DNA of 64,000 bases from Elymus sibiricus (taxonomy: Eukaryota; Streptophyta; Magnoliopsida; Poales; Poaceae). The stretch lies in assembly GCA_039707655.1 (NCBI GenBank), contig CM077671.1, forward strand, positions 371,691,220 through 371,755,219, written 5' to 3'. The translations under genes were made by a program, and so were the position numbers. The notes under the pieces are model-generated. The model was not told the origin of the DNA. It worked only from the letters and a program-made list of their open reading frames with translations, and did not search any database. Every line of letters starts with the position of its first letter. Position 1 is the stretch's first letter. This document shows, piece by piece, positions 55,151 to 64,000 of the stretch.

Positions 55151-55856
55151 GACTTAAACCGAATCGGGCCAGCCCTTCCCAGGCAGTTATTCCCTCTCCC
55201 AGCAGTTCCTCTCTGTCGAACAGAGAGCAGGGGCGGCGCCCCCTTCGATCCCCTCCCCCACCCCTCTCAGATCTGGCGATTTTAGCCGTGGAATCGATCT
55301 CTAATCCCTCCTACTAGGTAAACTCCTCCGTTCCCCTTTCTTTTCCTCCGTAAATTTGTTGCCATTGTAGAGATTTGTCCAAGATTGGGTGGAACCCTTG
55401 ATTTGATTGGATTGGATCTTTATTTGTACAAGATTGGGTGTTGTGATTTAGGATGTGTAGTATTGTTCATTAGTTCACAATGTATGATTCTTGTTAGTGA
55501 AACCCTAGATTGTTTAGTTTTTTTAGATATATATGAGATGCCTAGTTTTGTAGATAATTATGAGATGTTGAGTTTTGTAGTTGTATACGAGATGTTGAGT
55601 CTTTTTTAGATATATATGAGATGTTGAGTTTATTTGAAATATGAGATGTTGAGATGAACACATATGACATAGGAGATATATATGAGAATTTTTCAAATGA
55701 GTATTGTAAATCATTTATTCATTGTGTGAGAAGGAGATGTTGAGATTCTTGTAGATGAATACATATGAGATGTTTAGATGAACACATATGAGATGTTGAG
55801 TGTATGCCGATATTGGAGATGAACTCATATATGTGTATTGTTTGAATTTTGTAAGG
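55151..55856 (+). promoter_or_regulatory. Promoter/leader region of the PMD gene
   Basis: A CT-rich leader (55190-55300) resembling a 5' UTR with a donor-like AG/GTAAAC at 55316, then AT-rich sequence with about eight imperfect ATATGAGATGTTGAG repeats (55525-55805). No firm TATA box. Confidence 0.45.
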
Positions 55857-58194
55857 ATGGTTTGGCTTCTTGATGATGCCTATGACACACGACACCGGGC
55901 CTACATGATGCGCGAGCAGGGGATGGTAATAATGAGTAATGTAAATATTTTGCAAATTTGCCTTTAGTTGAAATTCACATGCCCTAAGATTTGTCATTAC
56001 TTGTTTTTTGCAGAAGCTTGAACCTCTGAAGATTCGGTATCACGGGGTCTCTGGTGCTGCCATGCCCTACGATAAGCGGTACACACCCTACATCCAGCAG
56101 GCAGGACTCTTCCCGTGGATTCAGTTGGTCAGCCGGTCCACGTCGAACCTCAACGCTCCACTGGTGCCCTCTCTTGTTGATCGGTGGAGACCGGAGACGC
56201 ACAGTTTCCATCTTCGGACTGGGGAGATGACCGTGACGCTCCAGGATGTCTCCTTGATCACCGGTCTTCCTATCGACGGGAGGCCTCTCTGTATGAGCAC
56301 CGATTCTGATGGGTGGCGCCAACAGATGACTGCTCTTATCGGTATGGCTCCTACCGAGGCTGAGGCTGATGTAGAGGAGGGACAAGAGAAGAAGAAGAAG
56401 GAAAGGAAAGCAGCCGGAGCTCCTTTCACGTGGATTCAAGCAAACTTCGCGCATTGCCCTGAAGGTGCCACTGATGATATGATCCAGACACATGCTCGTG
56501 TCTATATGTGGTACGTTATCTCTAGGACTTTGTTTCCTGATGTCACAGGCAAGAACGCTCCATGGATGTGGCTGAAGGTGTTGACCGTCTTCGAGAGCAG
56601 ATGGAGCTGGGGTTCAGCAACTCTTGCCTACTTGTACGGACAGGTAAGGTTTGTTTTGTTATCAATTCATTTCTTCATTAGCAATGCAACCTTGTTGTCA
56701 AGTTAACATTGTTTTCTTTGATATGCAGCTCGACGATGCGTGTTGCAGGATCACAGATAGTGCATGCATTGGTGGTAATATGCTTCTACTTTCTGTATGG
56801 AGCTGGGAGCGTCTGCCTGTTGGACGCCCGAAGAGCGTCAAGTTTAATCCTTGGGATGAAGAAGCCGATTTACGACGCCCCACTTGGGCTTACAAGTGGG
56901 ATGTGGTATCCGAGATGACGAACGATGTCAATCTCATGTACCAAAAGTACATCGCCGAGTTGGACACGATTACGCCTGAGCAGGTAACGAGGACATTACA
57001 TCATCTCATGCTTGTCTGAAAACTTGTCATCAATGTTGCGTTGTTGTCCTATTTCATAGGTGGAATGGCAGCCATATGGCGCGAAAGACACATTAGGGGT
57101 CACCCACGAGTTTGTCCTCAACCCGATGTGCTTGCGGGATAGGGATCTTTGGCTTATGCGGTGCCCACTGATATGCAACTGGGCGGTTGAGCTTCATTTG
57201 CCACACCGCGTGTATCGTCAGTTTGGTCTGTTCCAGGCTCACCCGCCGGAATGGGTGGACACGGACAAAGCACTTCATAGGTAAGAGAGCATGAACCGTA
57301 TTGACTTAGCATCGCCACTCCTTTTTGATTGTGCTAATGTTTGGTTTTCTACCATGCAGGTTGGACAGGAAAAGGCAGCGGAAGATAAAGGAGTGGGACA
57401 AGCATCATGCATCGTATGTTACCCGTTTCCATCTTAGTGTGGAGCAAGCTCGTGAAAGTGCACGCTCCCAGCTTCGTGAGCATTGCTCACTTGCTTTTGA
57501 TAACTACCTACGATGGTTTCTTCAAAATGCTCGAGTTGAGATATGCCCGCCGGCATACAATGATGATATTCTTGAAGATCCCGCAAACTTTGAGGATCTA
57601 TCGAAGCAGCAGTACAACAAAAATGTCAGAGAAGGGCTAGGAGTCCCTGCTGTTCCGGTGATTAACTATGTGGTAAAGTGTTCCCTTCTTTACTTTCCCG
57701 TTGACCGTATTACACATGTTTGAATGGCTAACGTGTTACTTCGTTCTCATCCGCAGCGCAACCAGATCAAGAAAGCAGCGGATGAAAGCCAGTCTATTCT
57801 GGAGAAGACACCGGTTGGAGAACGCAATGATGAAGGTCCACTTCGAAAATTCCTGAAGGTACATATCGCACTCAGGTGTCAATGTTACATATGTTGCGGA
57901 ATTTGGTATCTTATACACTTGTTCATGTTACAGAGTCAAGCCAAGAAGTTAAGGCGGTTATCGAACCTTCTCGGTTGCCGTGACCCAGAATATGATGAAC
58001 CATCAGCCTCTAGGTCTGGTACACCATCAAACCCCTTATCTCACCATCAGGGGGACGATGTGAGTTCCTCATATCCTTATCTCACCTCCCCCCTCCGTGT
58101 CCTCCACCCCCTTCATTGTTGCCATACCTACGAAAAAGGCAACATAATAGATAGTCACACAATGCGAAATGACAATAACATTGAGCCAAAATAA
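55857..58194 (+). CDS. Plant mobile domain (PMD, MAIL1/MAIN-like) protein carried by the MULE
   Basis: Seven exons with GT-AG junctions keep one frame: 55857-55925, 56014-56643, 56729-56983, 57060-57280, 57360-57672, 57757-57858 and 57934 onward, about 616 residues. It begins MVWLLDDAYDTRHRAYMMRE. PMD features follow: FPWIQLVSRSTSNLNAPLV, SLVDRWRPETHSFHLRTGEM, TVTLQDVSLITGLPIDGRPL, a Lys-rich insert, and NFAHCPEGATDD; later LLLSVWSWERLPVGRP. PMD proteins occur in plant transposons and in the host proteins MAIN and MAIL1, which help silencing and genome stability. No stop or frameshift is seen. The last exon may instead splice at a GTGAGT near 58061. Convergent with MURA. Confidence 0.85.
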
Positions 58195-61100
58195 CAAGAT
58201 AATAGTAAGTCACATACGGCAATGGCCCATTGAGCCAAGAAAACATTCCTCCACTACGACCGCCGCCAAGGCCAAGATCAACACTACGGCCATAGCCACC
58301 ACCAAGGCCTAGGCCATCACCACGGCCTAGACCACCACCGCGGCCTCTACCACCACCACGGCCTAGACCACCACCACGGCCTCTACCACCACCACCACGG
58401 CCTCTACCACCACCATGGCCAAGACCATCACCACGGCCTCTACCACCACGGCCAAGACCTAGTTGACTCCCTCTTTGTTGCCTAGTTCCTCGTTGGCTTG
58501 GTTGATTTGATTGGTTTGACACTTGGGCACTTGTTTGGCTTGGTTGGCTACTACTTGGTTGACTTGGTTGGCTACCATTTGCTTGGCTTGTGCTTGCATC
58601 ATTTTTCTTTGATCTCTTTCTTGGTTTGCTACAAGTTCTTGTATTGTGTCCCCCAACATTGCACTCCCCACAATGGGATTGCTCACGAGGCTCTTGGAAT
58701 TGGCCGGTGCCGGATTCTCGACCTCCACCATATCCCCATCCGTCCATGTCACCTCTAAGACGCTTTGTCTTACGTCTTCCCCGTGTAATGACCTTCAATT
58801 CCGGGTCGGGCCATAGTTGAACTCCATGATACTCTGGCCATTGTGATTGGTCCAAGTATGGCTTAAACCGGGGAGCCCATGTATTCTTTACCGTCATGAT
58901 TGAGAACTCAGACTCCCGCACGGTAAGAGGGTGATTGACGTCCACATTCCTAACACGAGATGCGTTTAACAAGTGCGAGCATGGGAGATGAAGCAACGAT
59001 GGCCTCATGCAAGTGCAATCACACCGTGTTAGGGAGACCTCGAAAGCCTGGCCTCCGTGTTGGTGGCCATCGTATGTGGTTCCTCCAGGCTCTTTCACTT
59101 CATACATCCAATCGTTGTCGTCATATAGTACAGCTTCTTGGGAGTCTGCCTTCCGTGATTGAAATTCCAACCAATCTTCAACCTTTGGTGGGAAATTATA
59201 CTTGTGCTTTTCCTTGTTCTCACCAGCAATCTGCTTATCCGTCTCCATTGAGTATTTTAAAAAGTACGCATTCATCTTGTCAAATGTGTATTGAACTATT
59301 GCCGTCGCGGGTAATGCACGTACACCCTTGAGCACCTTATTGAAGCATTCTGCCATGTTGCTTGTCATTTGACCGTACCTCCGGCCATCTTCATCGAAAG
59401 CACGTGCCCACTTATTCCTTTCTACAATGTTCTTATTGAGAAAGTCAAGGCCTCCTGCATCAAGTTTCTTGTGTGTGAGCAATGCATTGTACAAGTTGGC
59501 AAACCGCTTTTCGGAGAAAGCGAAACAACAATCTTGAAGATCATCGGCCAACTCCTTGATACCACATGCCCTATAAAAGTTTGCACAAAAGTGCCTCATG
59601 CACCATCGATGGTGCAACTTTGCATGTCCAGGAATGTCAATCACCACCGCGTTTGGAATTCCTTGATGGCGATCCGATATGACACAAATTTCCCTTTCAG
59701 CCGGTATTACCCTTGTTCTCAATTGACGCAAGAACCACTCCCAGTTATCATTGTTCTCGACCTCAACCAAAGCGAAAGCCAAAGGCAAAACCCGGTTATT
59801 GGCATCACTTGCTATTAAAACCAATATAGTGCCCTTGTATTGTCCGGTCAAGAACGTGCCATCAATGGCGATGACGGGCCGACAATGCTCAAAAGCCCTC
59901 ACGCATTGCTCAAAGGCCCAAAATGCACGGCCAAATACTCTGACGGTCCTCCCGTTGTGAATCAATGTTTGGTGCCCATGAGGCTCGACCACGTGAACCA
60001 TGCCTGGGTTTGTGGCAGCCATAGCTAACAACAACCTAGGGAGTCGGTTGTATGCTTCCTCCCAATTGCCATACAACATCTTGAATGCGGCTTGCTTCGC
60101 CTTCCATGCCTTGCCGTACTTCACCTTGTAATGAAAGATGGCTTGATCAAGGTCAATGACACTCTTAATGCTCATTGTTGGAAGTGTGGATATTGAGTTG
60201 GAAAACCTGTAAGCGATGAACTCGGACGTGAGTTGTCTGTGTTCTTGGGACACAAGCTTGCCATCCGCATTCTTGTGTCGGCACATGTGACTTGGTACAC
60301 AACTCACTATGCGCCAAGTGGGACCTCCTTTCCATGGCCTTGCACGCACAATCCATGGACATCTTGCCACTTCACATTTAACCGTGTAACGCACATTGAC
60401 GTCCGAGTTGGCCACTCTATGTGGACGATAATGCGTAACCGAGTAGTTGTCGAGCCACATCTTCAATTCCAAGAAGGATTCAAACTCACAACCGGGATAT
60501 ATCCCGTTCTTGCCGTCTCCCAGATCACGGTGAGAACTTGGCCTAGCTCCAAGAGATATACATTTGCCACCATGTACAACGGCTTCATCCGCGAGACTAA
60601 GATCCTTGAACAATGTTGTCTTGTGATCCTGTCGGAATACCTTCTTAAATGCTTCGGCCTCCTTCGCCGTGAACCCCTCCTCATCAACTTCTTCATTGGG
60701 ACCATCATCATCCGAGTCCGATGCATATGAATGGGAAAAAGGGATGGATTGGTCCATTGTCTCTTGCACATTATATTTGTTGAGATCACCCACATTGTTG
60801 TCATGGAGATCAACTTCGTTGTCATCCTCCTCGTACTCATCATTATCCTCTTGAAAAGCTTCATTTTGGTTGTTTGAAATCGGGCTCAATGTTGGCCAAA
60901 CTTGTTGCGTGAAATGAGGTTCACTCATTTGATATTGGCTCACGGGTGGAGGAGTACTAGCAACCAACGGGGAGGGGTTCCGGTTCAAGTCCAAATGCAA
61001 ACTAGACTCAACCTTCTTGGAGGCAAATAACTCAAGAGCCTTGTCTAGAGATTCGGCAACCGTCTCCTTGTATGCAACCCAACGTTGCTCGGAGTTCACA

Positions 61101-61333
61101 CGCATTGTCTACCAACGGATGTGCATTCCAAAGCCAACATTATGCCTTCCCTCCAACTCAACAACGTCACTTGGGTCCATCCAATTCAAATTCTTCCTCA
61201 CTTGTTCCAAGACATCCGCATAGCTAGGACTGCTATCAAACACCATGTCAAGCTCATCCGGGTCCGGCTCAACATTGCCTTTCAAAAAGGCCTCTTTATC
61301 CGCATGATGAACATAAACACATGTTCTTCCCAT
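58082..61333 (-). pseudogene. MuDR-type MULE transposase (MURA), one premature stop
   Basis: From ATG 61333 (just after an AG acceptor) the frame reads MGRTCVYVHHADKEAFLKGN and stays open except for TAG at 61109-61111 after GFGMHIRW; then 1,007 open codons. Domains: acidic linker, MuDR N-terminal domain (GCEFESFLELKMWLDNYSVT; CEVARCPWIVRARPWKG), MULE catalytic domain with Asp in VIAIDGTFLTGQYKG, Asp in ICVISDRHQGIP, CMRHFCANF, Glu in SNMAECFNKVLKG, SWIM finger (CDCTCMRPSLLHLPCSHLL), a CCHC knuckle (CGECNVGGHNTRTC), then a Ser/Gln and Gly/Arg-rich tail (GRGRGGG repeats). The tail likely splices near 58215 to a last exon ending at 58082. It cuts and joins MULE ends. Only the single TAG argues against activity. 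Confidence 0.9.
58255..58455 (-). repeat. Gly/Arg-rich codon repeat in the MURA tail
   Basis: Units GGCCGTGGTGGTGGTAGA / GGCCGTGGTGGTGGTCTA alternate about ten times, encoding GRGGG-type repeats (RGG-like, possibly RNA- or DNA-binding). Confidence 0.8.
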
Positions 61334-61817
61334 CCCTAAAAAAATCAAAAACACACATATATCCAATAAGTACTTAACCGAATATTTGCACAAAGTACAT
61401 AAGCCCTAACATAGATATGAAACAATAACCCTAACCCCCACTTAACAATAACCACAACCCTAACAATAGCATAACCCTAACCCTAACCCCAACATAACAA
61501 CACACATAACCCTAACCCTAGCATAGTAGGAAGCCTAACCCTAGCAAATTAGGAAAGATACATAACATGTTTCAACACAAATTTCCAAATCCAAGAAACA
61601 ACTAGGGTTTCCCCAAACTAGCAAGATATGAGCTAATGTGACAATTCCTATGGATGAAAACGAGGGGATCAGAGGAGATTACCTTAAGGGAGGGGTTGGC
61701 TTCGAAATCCACGCACAAATACTCCGGATTTGCAAGATTTGAGAGGGGGGAGAGGGGGAGAGCGGGGAAGAGAAGGGTGTGGGGGATGGGGGGGTGGGGG
61801 CAGCCTAAGTGACACAC
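61334..61817 (-). promoter_or_regulatory. MURA leader region
   Basis: An intron-like stretch ends at TTTTTTTAG just before ATG 61333. CCCTAACCCTAACCC-like phrases occur at 61430-61545. 61600-61800 is a CCTCTC-rich probable 5' UTR next to the terminal repeat. Confidence 0.45.
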
Positions 61818-62086
61818 AGGCAGTGCAGCGCCTAAGGTCTAGGCGTTGCAAATTATACTGTGTGGCGCCTAGCTCTTAGGCGCTGCACATTGCACTGTGG
61901 GGCCTCGCCTGGCCCCGGGCTGCCACGCTGGCCGGAAGTGCGGCGCCTAAGACTGAGGCGCTGCATAGTGCAGTGCAGCGCCCGTCTGTCAGGCGCCACA
62001 CAAAACGGTCAGTTTATGAAAATTTTCAAATAGCAGTTCATATCTTGAATTAGTTACGCACAAAGGTCAAATATGTGTTTTTTGCC
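61818..62086 (-). repeat. Right terminal inverted repeat of the 7.2-kb MULE
   Basis: Inverse of 54884-55150; ends ATATGTGTTTTTTGCC at 62086. Confidence 0.92.
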
Positions 62087-62095
62087 ATCCCGAGG

Positions 62096-64000
62096 GGCGT
62101 GCGGCTCAAGGCTTGGTGGGCTGCAGCTGATGGATGGCAGGAGTTTTCGTTGCGGAGGGCCCAAGGCAGCAGCGCGCTGGATTGCTGCAAAATTGCACTG
62201 TTTGAGATGACCATAGACCGAGCTGTGCACGTTGGATAAACAAAGGAAACAAAAGAATACTAGTCTGGATAGCTACTTCGTGTTGGGAAGATTGTGGACA
62301 GCTATTTGTTGATCCTTTTTGCTACACGTACGTGCAGGCTATGGGGGGCTATTTCTTGGTTGTTACTATTTGTTTTCAACAGAGCACATGTATGGTCGGC
62401 GGCTGCTTGGAGGAGTCACGGAAGGCCAAATGCGTGGGAAGCTGCAAGGCAGGAGATTTGTTTGAAAAAAAGGTTTGTTTCCGAGAGCTGCTACAGCGTG
62501 TTAGAACACGGGAGTCCTAGCCATCATCAAGTTGATCTAAAGCGTGGAAAAGTAAAGTACAAGAAAAATAGTCAAAGAGAGTCACGTGGTGCTACATGCA
62601 TGTAGATGCTTGAGCTTGTTGCTAGAAGCATATGAGAGACTACAAGGGCCTACTTATTCTGGTGTTCTTTACATTGTTCGCTCAGAAGATGACATGATGT
62701 TAGCAGGTGTTGTTGTTCGGCATAGCAGAAAGGGGAATCGAGGTTGGCGACGTGCGTATAAGGCTCGGAGGAGTCTGGAGTTCGTCGTGACAGGATCATG
62801 CATACACAGGGCGTCAGAGCAATGCACGGAGAGATGTGCGGGCGAACACGACGCAGGGTGGAGCATGGTTGCTGTCGGATAATTCCGGCTGGGTCAGACT
62901 GGACTGTCTGACGGATCGACGGGGATGTCGGTCAAAGCAGAAGACGGCGGTGATTTCAGCGACGATGACATAGGAGCGTGATGCTGATGGTGGCCGACTT
63001 CTGGGATGTGGAAACACGTGGTGCAGGCCTGAGGGCTTGTGCGGCTTCGACGGGCTATGGCGCAGGGTTGATTCAAGGATGTGCACACATGAGAGCTTGA
63101 AGTCGACGGGGCGCGGGGTAGCACGACCAGCTACATGGAGTCATGTTGAAGGTGGAGCTGCAGTCTGATGGATGACTACACTCTGTGCTGATGGAGGGGC
63201 TACGGCGTAAATGCATGGAGAGTCGGAGCCTATTTCAGCGGATAGCGAGAGACACGTGGATCAGACTGGGTACCAGTGGTCTGATGGAGACGTGATACTC
63301 GACATCGGTCGGTGATGATCGGTGGTTCTCTGCAGTAGGGGTTTGAGTGGTGTGGGTCTGCAGCCCTAGAGACTCGACCAGGACAGCAGAGGCTCGGCGC
63401 GGTAATAGCGGCGAGGCGTGCGGTAAGCACGGGACACTATGACAGACCAAGGCACTAATGGTTAGACATGTGGTCAGACAAAGTGTGTGGGGGTGCTGAA
63501 GCAGTGTTGATGAGTACCAGGTTCAAGTTGGTGACTGGGTCTATCGGTGCTAGTTGATGGACAGGAGTTGACCATGGAGAATCTGAGAAAGTAACGGAAA
63601 GTCTGAAATTGTCAAAAGCGGAGAGAGTACATGGCCGTATATTCTGTGGTGTTTAGTGCACATGGCAAAGTGTGGATGACAAGTACAGAAGGAGGCGGAG
63701 TGTTATAGCTGTGGGACATGTCAGAGACTATCCGAGAAAAGGATGAGACAACTGCGAATTTGACTCAGGGTGACACAGGGTAACGGTGAAATTCCTTCAA
63801 TTTTCAGAGAGACGGTCAAAAGAGCGAGGATGTTGAGTTCAGGTAACTCTTATCTGTGACATCCAATATGTGAGTTGTTCATTTTCACGCAGGTCAGTGA
63901 TCAGTGTGTGATGGCGTTGAACGGAGACTCCGAAAGTTGGAAACACAAAGTAGAGTAATGAGGAACTTAATTTTGCTCGAGTGTTGACGGTGAAGAAGAC
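62096..64000. other. Interior of the LTR element, no gene recognised
   Basis: GC-balanced, purine-biased sequence with only short overlapping frames on both strands. Neither copia nor gypsy motifs were found. It is assigned to the interior of the element starting at 54145 only because it follows the MULE target duplication. Confidence 0.5.

Larger units (their letters stand above)
54884..62086. mobile_element. Mutator-like element with MURA transposase and plant-mobile-domain gene
   Basis: Long terminal inverted repeats of about 265 bp (54884-55150 and 61818-62086) start GGCAAAAAACACATATTTGA. Flanking 9-bp duplication: ATCCTGAGG (54875-54883) and ATCCCGAGG (62087-62095), one mismatch. The ends hold repeated GCAGCGCCTAAG / CTTAGGCGCTGC palindromes. 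It encodes a plus-strand PMD gene and a minus-strand MuDR-type transposase that meet at their 3' ends near 58090. Inserted in the interior of the LTR element starting at 54145. Confidence 0.94.
54145..64000 (+). mobile_element. LTR retrotransposon without coding interior (3' end beyond window)
   Basis: An LTR of 377 bp (54145-54521) is followed directly by a Met-tRNA-type primer site. The interior (54536-54883, resuming at 62096 after the inserted MULE) shows no gag or pol motif to the window end. The 3' LTR is not in the window, so total length and non-autonomy are provisional. Confidence 0.6.

Noticed and set aside
61430..61545. CCCTAACCCTAACCC phrases that could be interstitial telomere sequence
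   Set aside because: Irregular, short, six-base rather than the plant seven-base CCCTAAA unit, and located in the leader region of the MURA gene.
62294..62882. Short frames after the large MULE
   Set aside because: No conserved motif and no splice support; the region is treated as LTR-element interior.
1..64000. tRNA, rRNA or microRNA genes
   Set aside because: None recognised by eye. A covariance-model scan would be decisive; I could not run one.

Overview
This window looks like repeat-rich Triticeae (wheat-type) nuclear DNA. The signs are nested LTR retrotransposons, CACTA elements with dense TTTAGTCCCGGTT subterminal repeats, two Mutator-like elements, a PIF/Harbinger element, an L1-type LINE, a Stowaway-type MITE, and only sparse host genes with GT-AG introns. 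Species is not provable from sequence alone. All family calls come from reading translated motifs by eye; no database search was possible.

Layout. 1-757 is AT-rich spacer. 758-9900 is CACTA element 1 (+ strand, 3-bp TSD TTA): a decayed TNP2 transposase, a 339-bp tandem array, then a second transcription unit with an unidentified exon and a B3-like gene. 9904-11111 holds small remnants. 11112-33038 is a four-level nest: a gag-only copia-type LTR element contains CACTA element 2 (12113-31871, - strand, TSD CAT), which contains a 2.66-kb TG...CA element that looks like a solo LTR (21504-30613, TSD CAATT), which contains a 6.4-kb non-coding LTR element with two 899-bp LTRs (23658-30102, TSD ACAAT). 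33539-33942 is a small defensin-like host gene with TATA box, intron and poly(A) signal. 35318-39234 is a non-autonomous CACTA with a ~485-bp tandem array. 39818-41714 is a mosaic of a direct duplication, a truncated LTR element, a Harbinger-type end and a Stowaway MITE. 42343-42505 is a first exon that looks ankyrin-like; a 1.67-kb inverted-repeat MULE carrying gene fragments (9-bp TSD) lies in the intron behind it. 45036-45923 is a PDR/ABCG transporter relic. 47529-50930 is a 5'-truncated LINE. 51897-54002 is a Harbinger element (TSD TGA). From 54145 to the window end runs an LTR element whose interior is interrupted by a 7.2-kb MULE (54884-62086, 9-bp TSD with one mismatch).

How it works together. 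The two CACTA elements are the same family in opposite orientations and have lost different modules. Element 1 keeps a (dead) TNP2 but lacks the coiled-coil exon and the ORF2/Ulp1 gene. Element 2 keeps those two but has lost TNP2 just after its start codon. Both reuse the same GC-rich leader exon and TATA promoter for different second genes (B3-like versus ORF2/Ulp1). The 7.2-kb MULE pairs a nearly intact MURA transposase (one premature stop) with a convergent seven-exon plant-mobile-domain gene whose reading frame is unbroken. These two systems are the most interesting content.
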